A stretch of 64,000 nt of DNA from positions 1 to 64,000 of the forward strand of contig JAMKCF010000180.1 in NCBI GenBank assembly GCA_023634235.1, read 5' to 3'. Every line of letters starts with the position of its first letter. The stretch's first letter is position 1. This stretch comes from Pisaster brevispinus (lineage: Eukaryota; Echinodermata; Asteroidea; Forcipulatida; Asteriidae). The notes beneath the pieces were generated by a model, which made no database searches, had not been told where the DNA came from, and was given only the letters and a program-made list of their open reading frames with translations. The position numbers and the translations under genes are program-made. Shown here in pieces: positions 43,570 to 56,480 of this stretch.

Positions 43570-43740
43570 GACCCCCCCCAAAAAAAAAAACAATCGGATC
43601 TGCACAAGTTTAGCACCACTGTAAAGCCCGTCTCAAGGGCTCTCTCTACCGTGAGTTTGGGGTTGCTGACGACTCTGTAGGCGAGGCGAGCGGCCTGGAT
43701 GTATGCCCTACCCCTAACAGAAATTGACCCCCCCCCCAAA
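43570..43740. repeat. Partial monomer: S tail restarted inside the array
   Basis: A C8/A11 tract ending near 43590 is followed not by CCGGCTGCG but by CAATCGGATCTG, which belongs to the middle of a monomer. A second copy of the tail, with its own tract (about 43730-43752), follows. About 149 bp are thus duplicated, and the head between them is missing. The junction lies exactly at the end of the A-run. Confidence 0.85.
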
Positions 43741-46700
43741 AAAAAAAAAAAAACCGGCTGCGAGACAAGGTCGTGCGGACCGGGGTAATGGGAATAACTC
43801 CCGATCTAGGCATGCTAGAGAGATGAATTTTTTACCTGAATCTTCCTTAGGTATCCCTGCATCCGGAAATTGGACTTTTACGGCCGTTGCGGGCAGGCTT
43901 CACACCGGAAAAGACCAGCAAACGGGGACGCTACAAAGGCCCCGCAAAACAGCTTCATCTCGAATTTGCTGTAAAAGAGACAAACACAAAATAAGGATGG
44001 TCAAATCACCCCCAAGGCAATATCGGATCTGCACAAGTTTAGCACCACTGTAAAGCCCGTCTCAAGGGCTCCCTCTACCGTGAGTTTGGGGTTGCTGACG
44101 ACTCTGTAGGCGAGGCGAGCGACCTGGATGTTAGCCCTACCCCTAACAGAAATTGACCCCTCCCAAAAACCGGCTGCGAGACAAGGTCGTGCGGACCGGG
44201 GTAATGGCCCAATTTAACTGTGCGGTGAATTTGGGAATAACTCCCGATCTAGGCATGCTAGAGAGATGAAATTTTCGCCTGAATCTTCCTTAGGTATCCC
44301 CGCACCCGGAAATTGGACTTTTACGGCCAATGCGGGCAGGCTTTACACCGGAAAAGACCAGCAAACGGGGACGCTACAAAGGCCCCGCAAAACAGCTTCA
44401 TCTCGAATTTGATGTAAAAGAGACAAACATAAAATAAGGATGGTCAAATCACCCCCAAGGCAATATCGGATCTGCACAAGTTTAGCACCACTGTAAAGCC
44501 CGTCTAAAGGGCTCTCTCTACCGTGAGTTTGGGGTTGCTGACGACTCTGTAGGCGAGGCGAGCGGCCTGGATGTAAGCCCTACCCCTAACAGAAATTGAC
44601 CCCCCCCCCCAAAAAAAAAAAAACCGGCTGCGAGACAAGGTCGTGCGGACCGGGGTAATGGGAATAACTCCCGATCTAGGCATGCTAGAGAGATGAATTT
44701 TTTACCTGAATCTTCCTTAGGTATCCCTGCATCCGGAAATTGGACTTTTACGGCCGTTGCGGGCAGGCTTCACACCGGAAAAGACCAGCAAACGGGGACG
44801 CTACAAAGGCCCCGCAAAACAGCTTCATCTCGAATTTGCTGTAAAAGAGACAAACACAAAATAAGGATGGTCAAATCACCCCCAAGGCAATATCGGATCT
44901 GCACAAGTTTAGCACCACTGTAAAGCCCGTCTCAAGGGCTCCCTCTACCGTGAGTTTGGGGTTGCTGACGACTCTGTAGGCGAGGCGAGCGACCTGGATG
45001 TTAGCCCTACCCCTAACAGAAATTGACCCCTCCCAAAAACCGGCTGCGAGACAAGGTCGTGCGGACCGGGGTAATGGCCCAATTTAACTGTGCGGTGAAT
45101 TTGGGAATAACTCCCGATCTAGGCATGCTAGAGAGATGAAATTTTCGCCTGAATCTTCCTTAGGTATCCCCGCACCCGGAAATTGGACTTTTACGGCCAA
45201 TGCGGGCAGGCTTTACACCGGAAAAGACCAGCAAACGGGGACGCTACAAAGGCCCCGCAAAACAGCTTCATCTCGAATTTGATGTAAAAGAGACAAACAT
45301 AAAATAAGGATGGTCAAATCACCCCCAAGGCAATATCGGATCTGCACAAGTTTAGCACCACTGTAAAGCCCGTCTCAAGGGCTCTCTCTACCGTGAGTTT
45401 GGGGTTGCTGACGACTCTGTAGGCGAGGCGAGCGGCCTGGATGTAAGCCCTACCCCTAACAGAAATTGACCCCCCCCCAAAAAAAAAAAACCGGCTGCGA
45501 GACAAGGTCGTGCGGACCGGGGTAATGGGAATAACTCCCGATCTAGGCATGCTAGAGAGATGAATTTTTTACCTGAATCTTCCTTAGGTATCCCTGCATC
45601 CGGAAATTGGACTTTTACGGCCGTTGCGGGCAGGCTTCACACCGGAAAAGACCAGCAAACGGGGACGCTACAAAGGCCCCGCAAAACAGCTTCATCTCGA
45701 ATTTGCTGTAAAAGAGACAAACACAAAATAAGGATGGTCAAATCACCCCCAAGACAATATCGGATCTGCACAAGTTTAGCACCACTGTAAAGCCCGTCTC
45801 AAGGGCTCCCTCTACCGTGAGTTTGGGGTTGCTGACGACTCTGTAGGCGAGGCGAGCGACCTGGATGTTAGCCCTACCCCTAACAGAAATTGACCCCTCC
45901 CAAAAACCGGCTGCGAGACAAGGTCGTGCGGACCGGGGTAATGGCCCAATTTAACTGTGCGGTGAATTTGGGAATAACTCCCGATCTAGGCATGCTAGAG
46001 AGATGAAATTTTCGCCTGAATCTTCCTTAGGTATCCCCGCACCCGGAAATTGGACTTTTACGGCCAATGCGGGCAGGCTTCACACCGGAAAAGACCAGCA
46101 AACGGGGACGCTACAAAGGCCCCGCAAAACAGCTTCATCTCGAATTTGATGTAAAAGAGACAAACATAAAATAAGGATGGTCAAATCACCCCCAAGGCAA
46201 TATCGGATCTGCACAAGTTTAGCACCACTGTAAAGCCCGTCTCAAGGACTCTCTCTACCGTGAGTTTGGGGTTGCTGACGACTCTGTAGGCGAGGCGAGC
46301 GGCCTGGATGTAAGCCCTACCCCTAACAGAAATTGACCCCCCCCCCAAAAAAAAAAAAAACCGGCTGCGAGACAAGGTCGTGCGGACCGGGGTAATGGGA
46401 ATAACTCCCGATCTAGGCATGCTAGAGAGATGAATTTTTTACCTGAATCTTCCTTAGGTATCCCTGCATCCGGAAATTGGACTTTTACGGCCGTTGCGGG
46501 CAGGCTTCACACCGGAAAAGACCAGCAAACGGGGACGCTACAAAGGCCCCGCAAAACAGCTTCATCTCGAATTTGCTGTAAAAGAGACAAACACAAAATA
46601 AGGATGGTCAAATCACCCCCAAGGCAATATCGGATCTGCACAAGTTTAGCACCACTGTAAAGCCCGTCTCAAGGGCTCCCTCTACCGTGAGTTTGGGGTT

Positions 46701-47741
46701 GCTGACAACTCTGTAGGCGAGGCGAGCGACCTGGATGTTAGCCCTACCCCTAACAGAAATTGACCCCTCCCAAAAACCGGCTGCGAGACAAGGTCGTGCG
46801 GACCGGGGTAATGGCCCAATTTAACTGTGCGGTGAATTTGGGAATAACTCCCGATCTAGGCATGCTAGAGAGATGAAATTTTCGCCTGAATCTTCCTTAG
46901 GTATCCCCGCACCCGGAAATTGGACTTTTACGGCCAATGCGGGCAGGCTTTACACCGGAAAAGACCAGCAAACGGGGACGCTACAAAGGCCCCGCAAAAC
47001 AGCTTCATCTCGAATTTGATGTAAAAGAGACAAACATAAAATAAGGATGGTCAAATCACCCCCAAGGCAATATCGGATCTGCACAAGTTTAGCACCACTG
47101 TAAAGCCCGTCTCAAGGGCTCTCTCTACCGTGAGTTTGGGGTTGCTGACGACTCTGTAGGCGAGGCGAGCGGCCTGGATGTAAGCCCTACCCCTAACAGA
47201 AATTGACCCCCCCCCAAAAAAAAAAAAAAACCGGCTGCGAGACAAGGTCGTGCGGACCGGGGTAATGGGAATAACTCCCGATCTAGGCATGCTAGAGAGA
47301 TGAATTTTTTACCTGAATCTTCCTTAGGTATCCCTGCATCCGGAAATTGGACTTTTACGGCCGTTGCGGGCAGGCTTCACACCGGAAAAGACCAGCAAAC
47401 GGGGACGCTACAAAGGCCCCGCAAAACAGCTTCATCTCGAATTTGCTGTAAAAGAGACAAACACAAAATAAGGATGGTCAAATCACCCCCAAGGCAATAT
47501 CGGATCTGCACAAGTTTAGCACCACTGTAAAGCCCGTCTCAAGGGCTCCCTCTACCGTGAGTTTGGGGTTGCTGACGACTCTGTAGGCGAGGCGAGCGAC
47601 CTGGATGTTAGCCCTACCCCTAACAGAAATTGACCCCTCCCAAAAACCGGCTGCGAGACAAGGTCGTGCGGACCGGGGTAATGGCCCAATTTAACTGTGC
47701 GGTGAATTTGGGAATAACTCCCGATCTAGGCATGCTAGAGA

Positions 47742-50700
47742 GATGAAATTTTCGCCTGAATCTTCCTTAGGTATCCCCGCACCCGGAAATTGGACTTTTA
47801 CGGCCAATGCGGGCAGGCTTTACACCGGAAAAGACCAGCAAACGGGGACGCTACAAAGGCCCCGCAAAACAGCTTCATCTCGAATTTGATGTAAAAGAGA
47901 CAAACATAAAATAAGGATGGTCAAATCACCCCCAAGGCAATATCGGATCTGCACAAGTTTAGCACCACTGTAAAGCCCGTCTCAAGGGCTCCCTCTACCG
48001 TGAGTTTGGGGTTGCTGACGACTCTGTAGGCGAGGCGAGCGACCTGGATGTTAGCCCTACCCCTAACAGAAATTGACCCCTCCCAAAAACCGGCTGCGAG
48101 ACAAGGTCGTGCGGACCGGGGTAATGGCCCAATTTAACTGTGCGGTGAATTTGGGAATAACTCCCGATCTAGGCATGCTAGAGAGATGAAATTTTCGCCT
48201 GAATCTACCTTAGGTATCCCCGCACCCGGAAATTGGACTTTTACGGCCAATGCGGGCAGGCTTTACACCGGAAAAGACCAGCAAACGGGGACGCTACAAA
48301 GGCCCCGCAAAACAGCTTCATCTCGAATTTGATGTAAAAGAGACAAACATAAAATAAGGATGGTCAAATCACCCCCAAGGCAATATCGGATCTGCACAAG
48401 TTTAGCACCACTGTAAAGCCCGTCTCAAGGGCTCTCTCTACCGTGAGTTTGGGGTTGCTGACGACTCTGTAGGCGAGGCGAGCGGCCTGGATGTAAGCCC
48501 TACCCCTAACAGAAATTGACCCCCCCAAAAAAAAAAAAACCGGCTGCGAGACAAGGTCGTGCGGACCGGGGTAATGGGAATAACTCCCGATCTAGGCATG
48601 CTAGAGAGATGAATTTTTTACCTGAATCTTCCTTAGGTATCCCTGCATCCGGAAATTGGACTTTTACGGCCGTTGCGGGCAGGCTTCACACCGGAAAAGA
48701 CCAGCAAACGGGGACGCTACAAAGGCCCCGCAAAACAGCTTCATCTCGAATTTGCTGTAAAAGAGACAAACACAAAATAAGGATGGTCAAATCACCCCCA
48801 AGGCAATATCGGATCTGCAAAAGTTTAGCACCACTGTAAAGCCCGTCTCAAGGGCTCCCTCTACCGTGAGTTTGGGGTTGCTGACGACTCTGTAGGCGAG
48901 GCGAGCGACCTGGATGTTAGCCCTACCCCTAACAGAAATTGACCCCTCCCAAAAACCGGCTGCGAGACAAGGTCGTGCGGACCGGGGTTATGGCCCAATT
49001 TAACTGTGCGGTGAATTTGGGAATAACTCCCGATCTAGGCATGCTAGAGAGATGAAATTTTCGCCTGAATCTTCCTTAGGTATCCCCGCACCCGGAAATT
49101 GGACTTTTACGGCCAATGCGGGCAGGCTTTACACCGGAAAAGACCAGCAAACGGGGACGCTACAAAGGCCCCGCAAAACAGCTTCATCTCGAATTTGCTG
49201 TAAAAGAGACAAACACAAAATAAGGATGGTCAAATCACCCCCAAGGCAATATCGGATCTGCACAAGTTTAGCACCACTGTAAAGCCCGTCTCAAGGGCTC
49301 CCTCTACCGTGAGTTTGGGGTTGCTGACGACTCTGTAGGCGAGGCGAGCGACCTGGATGTTAGCCCTACCCCTAACAGAAATTGACCCCTCCCAAAAACC
49401 GGCTGCGAGACAAGGTCGTGCGGACCGGGGTAATGGCCCAATTTAACTGTGCGGTGAATTTGGGAATAACTCCCGATCTAGGCATGCTAGAGAGATGAAA
49501 TTTTCGCCTGAATCTTCCTTAGGTATCCCCGCACCCGGAAATTGGACTTTTACGGCCAATGCGGGCAGGCTTTACACCGGAAAAGACCAGCAAACGGGGA
49601 CGCTACAAAGGCCCCGCAAAACAGCTTCATCTCGAATTTGATGTAAAAGAGACAAACATAAAATAAGGATGGTCAAATCACCCCCAAGACAATATCGGAT
49701 CTGCACAAGTTTAGCACCACTGTAAAGCCCGTCTCAAGGGCTCTCTCTACCGTGAGTTTGGGGTTGCTGACGACTCTGTAGGCGAGGCGAGCGGCCTGGA
49801 TGTAAGCCCTACCCCTAACAGAAATTGACCCCCCCCAAAAAAAAAAAACCGGCTGCGAGACAAGGTCGTGCGGACCGGGGTAATGGGAATAACTCCCGAT
49901 CTAGGCATGCTAGAGAGATGAATTTTTTACCTGAATCTTCCTTAGGTATCCCTGCATCCGGAAATTGGACTTTTACGGCCGTTGCGGGCAGGCTTCACAC
50001 CGGAAAAGACCAGCAAACGGGGACGCTACAAAGGCCCCGCAAAACAGCTTCATCTCGAATTTGCTGTAAAAGAGACAAACACAAAATAAGGATGGTCAAA
50101 TCACCCCCAAGGCAATATCGGATCTGCAAAAGTTTAGCACCACTGTAAAGCCCGTCTCAAGGGCTCCCTCTACCGTGAGTTTGGGGTTGCTGACGACTCT
50201 GTAGGCGAGGCGAGCGACCTGGATGTTAGCCCTACCCCTAACAGAAATTGACCCCTCCCAAAAACCGGCTGCGAGACAAGGTCGTGCGGACCGGGGTTAT
50301 GGCCCAATTTAACTGTGCGGTGAATTTGGGAATAACTCCCGATCTAGGCATGCTAGAGAGATGAAATTTTCGCCTGAATCTTCCTTATGTATCCCCGCAC
50401 CCGGAAATTGGACTTTTACGGCCAATGCGGGCAGGCTTTACACCGGAAAAGACCAGCAAACGGGGACGCTACAAAGGCCCCGCAAAACAGCTTCATCTCG
50501 AATTTGATGTAAAAGAGACAAACATAAAATAAGGATGGTCAAATCACCCCCAAGACAATATCGGATCTGCACAAGTTTAGCACCACTGTAAAGCCCGTCT
50601 CAAGGGCTCTCTCTACCGTGAGTTTGGGGTTGCTGACGATTCTGTAGGCGAGGCGAGCGGCCTGGATGTAAGCCCTACCCCTAACAGAAATTGACCCCCC

Positions 50701-51228
50701 CCAAAAAAAAAAAAAAACCGGCTGCGAGACAAGGTCGTGCGGACCGGGGTAATGGGAATAACTCCCGATCTAGGCATGCTAGAGAGATGAATTTTTTACC
50801 TGAATCTTCCTTAGGTATCCCTGCATCCGGAAATTGGACTTTTACGGCCGTTGCGGGCAGGCTTCACACCGGAAAAGACCAGCAAACGGGGACGCTACAA
50901 AGGCCCCGCAAAACAGCTTCATCTCGAATTTGCTGTAAAAGAGACAAACACAAAATAAGGATGGTCAAATCACCCCCAAGGCAATATCGGATCTGCACAA
51001 GTTTAGCACCACTGTAAAGCCCGTCTCAAGGGCTCCCTCTACCATGAGTTTGGGGTTGCTGACGACTCTGTAGGCGAGGCGAGCGACCTGGATGTTAGCC
51101 CTACCCCTAACAGAAATTGACCCCTCCCAAAAACCGGCTGCGAGACAAGGTCGTGCGGACCGGGGTAATGGCCCAATTTAACTGTGCGGTGAATTTGGGA
51201 ATAACTCCCGATCTAGGCATGCTAGAGA
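47742..51228. repeat. Block with a ~1.31-kb (3-monomer) duplication
   Basis: GCAAAAGTTTAGC (48816 and 50126) and GGGGTTATGGCCC (near 48985 and 50294) recur 1,309 bp apart. Heads run B (47742), B, A (48609), B (49052), B, A (49918), B, A, B (51229). The monomer at 49052 has a B head but a type A middle (AATTTGCTGT, AAACACAAA). Confidence 0.8.
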
Positions 51229-52970
51229 GATGAAATTTTCGCCTGAATCTTCCTTAGGTATCCCCGCACCCGGAAATTGGACTTTTACGGCCAATGCGGG
51301 CAGGCTTTACACCGGAAAAGACCAGCAAACGGGGACGCTACAAAGGCCCCGCAAAACAGCTTCATCTCGAATTTGATGTAAAAGAGACAAACATAAAATA
51401 AGGATGGTCAAATCACCCCCAAGGCAATATCGGATCTGCACAAGTTTAGCACCACTGTAAAGCCCGTCTCAAGGGCTCTCTCTACCGTGAGTTTGGGGTT
51501 GCTGACGACTCTGTAGGCGAGGCGAGCGGCCTGGATGTAAGCCCTACCCCTAACAGAAATTGACCCCCCCCAAAAAAAAAAAAAACCGGCTGCGAGACAA
51601 GGTCGTGCGGACCGGGGTAATGGGAATAACTCCCGATCTAGGCATGCTAGAGAGATGAATTTTTTACCTGAATCTTCCTTAGGTAGACCTGCATCCGGAA
51701 ATTGGACTTTTACGGCCGTTGCGGGCAGGCTTCACACCGGAAAAGACCAGCAAACGGGGACGCTACAAAGGCCCCGCAAAACAGCTTCATCTCGAATTTG
51801 CTGTAAAAGAGACAAACACAAAATAAGGATGGTCAAATCACCCCCAAGGCAATATCGGATCTGCACAAGTTTAGCACCACTGTAAAGCCCGTCTCAAGGG
51901 CTCCCTCTACCGTGAGTTTGGGGTTGCTGACGACTCTGTAGGCGAGGCGAGCGACCTGGATGTTAGCCCTACCCCTAACAGAAATTGACCCCTCCCAAAA
52001 ACCGGCTGCGAGACAAGGTCGTGCGGACCGGGGTAATGGCCCAATTTAACTGTGCGGTGAATTTGGGAATAACTCCCGATCTAGGCAGGCTAGAGAGATG
52101 AAATTTTCGCCTGAATCTTCCTTAGGTATCCCCGCACCCGGAAATTGGACTTTTACGGCCAATGCGGGCAGGCTTTACACCGGAAAAGACCAGCAAACGG
52201 GGACGCTACAAAGGCCCCGCAAAACAGCTTCATCTCGAATTTGATGTAAAAGAGACAAACATAAAATAAGGATGGTCAAATCACCCCCAAGGCAATATCG
52301 GATCTGCACAAGTTTAGCACCACTGTAAAGCCCGTCTCAAGGGCTCTCTCTACCGTGAGTTTGGGGTTGCTGACGACTCTGTAGGCGAGGCGAGCGGCCT
52401 GGATGTAAGCCCTACCCCTAACAGAAATTGACCCCCCCCCAAAAAAAAAAAAAAAAAACCGGCTGCGAGACAAGGTCGTGCGGACCGGGGTAATGGGAAT
52501 AACTCCCGAACTAGGCATGCTAGAGAGATGAATTTTTTACCTGAATCTTCCTTAGGTATCCCTGCATCCGGAAATTGGACTTTTACGGCCGTTGCGGGCA
52601 GGCTTCACACCGGAAAAGACCAGCAAACGGGGACGCTACAAAGGCCCCGCAAAACAGCTTCATCTCGAATTTGCTGTAAAAGAGACAAACACAAAATAAG
52701 GATGGTCAAATCACCCCCAAGGCAATATCGGATCTGCACAAGTTTAGCACCACTGTAAAGCCCGTCTCAAGGGCTCCCTCTACCGTGAGTTTGGGGTTGC
52801 TGACGACTCTGTAGGCGAGGCGAGCGACCTGGATGTTAGCCCTACCCCTAACAGAAATTGACCCCTCCCAAAAACCGGCTGCGAGACAAGGTCGTGCGGA
52901 CCGGGGTAATGGCCCAATTTAACTGTGCGGTGAATTTGGGAATAACTCCCGATCTAGGCATGCTAGAGAG

Positions 52971-55900
52971 ATGAAATTTTCGCCTGAATCTTCCTTAGGT
53001 ATCCCCGCACCCGGAAATTGGACTTTTACGGCCAATGCGGGCAGGCTTTACACCGGAAAAGACCAGCAAACGGGGACGCTACAAAGGCCCCGCAAAACAG
53101 CTTCATCTCGAATTTGCTGTAAAAGAGACAAACACAAAATAAGGATGGTCAAATCACCCCCAAGGCAATATCGGATCTGCACAAGTTTAGCACCACTGTA
53201 AAGCCCGTCTCAAGGGCTCCCTCTACCGTGAGTTTGGGGTTGCTGACGACTCTGTAGGCGAGGCGAGCGACCTGGATGTTAGCCCTACCCCTAACAGAAA
53301 TTGACCCCTCCCAAAAACCGGCTGCGAGACAAGGTCGTGCGGACCGGGGTAATGGCCCAAATTAACTGTGCGGTGAATTTGGGAATAACTCCCGATCTAG
53401 GCATGCTAGAGAGATGAAATTTTCGCCTGAATCTTCCTTAGGTATCCCCGCACCCGGAAATTGGACTTTTACGGCCAATGCAGGCAGGCTTTACACCGGA
53501 AAAGACCAGCAAACGGGGACGCTACAAAGGCCCCGCAAAACAGCTTCATCTCGAATTTGATGTAAAAGAGACAAACATAAAATAAGGATGGTCAAATCAC
53601 CCCCAAGGCAATATCGGATCTGCACAAGTTTAGTACCACTGTAAAGCCCGTCTCAAGGGCTCTCTCTACCGTGAGTTTGGGGTTGCTGACGACTCTGTAG
53701 GCGAGGCGAGCGGCCTGGATGTAAGCCCTACCCCTAACAGAAATTGACCCCCCCCAAAAAAAAAAAAAACCCGGCTGCGAGACAAGGTCGTGCGGACCGG
53801 GGTAATGGGAATAACTCCCGATCTAGGCATGCTAGAGAGATGAATTTTTTACCTGAATCTTCCTTAGGTATCCCTGCATCCGGAAATTGGACTTTTACGG
53901 CCGTTGCGGGCAGGCTTCACACCGGAAAAGACCAGCAAACGGGGACGCTACAAAGGCCCCGCAAAACAGCTTCATCTCGAATTTGCTGTAAAAGAGACAA
54001 ACACAAAATAAGGATGGTCAAATCACCCCCAAGGCAATATCGGATCTGCACAAGTTTAGCACCACTGTAAAGCCCGTCTCAAGGGCTCCCTCTACCGTGA
54101 GTTTGGGGTTGCTGACGACTCTGTAGGCGAGGCGAGCGACCTGGATGTTAGCCCTACCCCTAACAGAAATTGACCCCTCCCAAAAACCGGCTGCGAGACA
54201 AGGTCGTGCGGACCGGGGTAATGGCCCAATTTAACTGTGCGGTGAATTTGGGAATAACTCCCGATCTAGGCATGCTAGAGAGATGAAATTTTCGCCTGAA
54301 TCTTCCTTAGGTATCCCCGCACCCGGAAATTGGACTTTTACGGCCAATGCGGGCAGGCTTTACACCGGAAAAGACCAGCAAACGGGGACGCTACAAAGGC
54401 CCCGCAAAACAGCTTCATCTCGAATTTGCTGTAAAAGAGACAAACACAAAATAAGGATGGTCAAATCACCCCCAAGGCAATATCGGATCTGCACAAGTTT
54501 AGCACCACTGTAAAGCCCGTCTCAAGGGCTCCCTCTACCGTGAGTTTGGGGTTGCTGACGACTCTGTAGGCGAGGCGAGCGACCTGGATGTTAGCCCTAC
54601 CCCTAACAGAAATTGACCCCTCCCAAAAACCGGCTGCGAGACAAGGTCGTGCGGACCGGAGTAATGGCCCAATTTAACTGTGCGGTGAATTTGGGAATAA
54701 CTCCCGATCTAGGCATGCTAGAGAGATGAAATTTTCGCCTGAATCTTCCTTAGGTATCCCCGCACCCGGAAATTGGACTTTTACGGCCAATGCGGGCAGG
54801 CTTTACACCGGAAAAGACCAGCAAACGGGGACGCTACAAAGGCCCCGCAAAACAGCTTCATCTCGAATTTGCTGTAAAAGAGACAAACACAAAATAAGGA
54901 TGGTCAAATCACCCCCAAGGCAATATCGGATCTGCACAAGTTTAGCACCACTGTAAAGCCCGTCTCAAGGGCTCCCTCTACCGTGAGTTTGGGGTTGCTG
55001 ACGACTCTGTAGGCGAGGCGAGCGACCTGGATGTTAGCCCTACCCCTAACAGAAATTGACCCCTCCCAAAAACCGGCTGCGAGACAAGGTCGTGCGGACC
55101 GGGGTAATGGCCCAAATTAACTGTGCGGTGAATTTGGGAATAACTCCCGATCTAGGCATGCTAGAGAGATGAAATTTTCGCCTGAATCTTCCTTAGGTAT
55201 CCCCGCACCCGGAAATTGGACTTTTACGGCCAATGCAGGCAGGCTTTACACCGGAAAAGACCAGCAAACGGGGACGCTACAAAGGCCCCGCAAAACAGCT
55301 TCATCTCGAATTTGATGTAAAAGAGACAAACATAAAATAAGGATGGTCAAATCACCCCCAAGGCAATATCGGATCTGCACAAGTTTAGTACCACTGTAAA
55401 GCCCGTCTCAAGGGCTCTCTCTACCGTGAGTTTGGGGTTGCTGACGACTCTGTAGGCGAGGCGAGCGGCCTGGATGTAAGCCCTACCCCTAACAGAAATT
55501 GACCCCCCCAAAAAAAAAAAAAAAACCCGGCTGCGAGACAAGGTCGTGCGGACCGGGGTAATGGGAATAACTCCCGATCTAGGCATGCTAGAGAGATGAA
55601 TTTTTTACCTGAATCTTCCTTAGGTATCCCTGCATCCGGAAATTGGACTTTTACGGCCGTTGCGGGCAGGCTTCACACCGGAAAAGACCAGCAAACGGGG
55701 ACGCTACAAAGGCCCCGCAAAACAGCTTCATCTCGAATTTGCTGTAAAAGAGACAAACACAAAATAAGGATGGTCAAATCACCCCCAAGGCAATATCGGA
55801 TCTGCACAAGTTTAGCACCACTGTAAAGCCCGTCTCAAGGGCTCCCTCTACCGTGAGTTTGGGGTTGCTGACGACTCTGTAGGCGAGGCGAGCGACCTGG

Positions 55901-56480
55901 ATGTTAGCCCTACCCCTAACAGAAATTGACCCCTCCCAAAAACCGGCTGCGAGACAAGGTCGTGCGGACCGGGGTAATGGCCCAATTTAACTGTGCGGTG
56001 AATTTGGGAATAACTCCCGATCTAGGCATGCTAGAGAGATGAAATTTTCGCCTGAATCTTCCTTAGGTATCCCCGCACCCGGAAATTGGACTTTTACGGC
56101 CAATGCGGGCAGGCTTTACACCGGAAAAGACCAGCAAACGGGGACGCTACAAAGGCCCCGCAAAACAGCTTCATCTCGAATTTGCTGTAAAAGAGACAAA
56201 CACAAAATAAGGATGGTCAAATCACCCCCAAGGCAATATCGGATCTGCATAAGTTTAGCACCACTGTAAAGCCCGTCTCAAGGGCTCCCTCTACCGTGAG
56301 TTTGGGGTTGCTGACGACTCTGTAGGCGAGGCGAGCGACCTGGATGTTAGCCCTACCCCTAACAGAAATTGACCCCTCCCAAAAACCGGCTGCGAGACAA
56401 GGTCGTGCGGACCGGGGTAATGGCCCAATTTAACTGTGCGGTGAATTTGGGAATAACTCCCGATCTAGGCATGCTAGAGA
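52971..56480. repeat. ~1.755-kb (4-monomer) duplication with B-head/A-middle hybrids
   Basis: GCCCAAATTAAC (near 53355 and 55109), AATGCAGGCAGG (near 53478 and 55232) and GTTTAGTACCAC (near 53628 and 55382) recur about 1,754 bp apart. Copies are 52971-54725 and 54726-56480. The monomers at 52971, 54283, 54726 and 56039 share the same chimera, a B head with a type A middle and L tail, so this hybrid form has itself been amplified. Confidence 0.85.
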
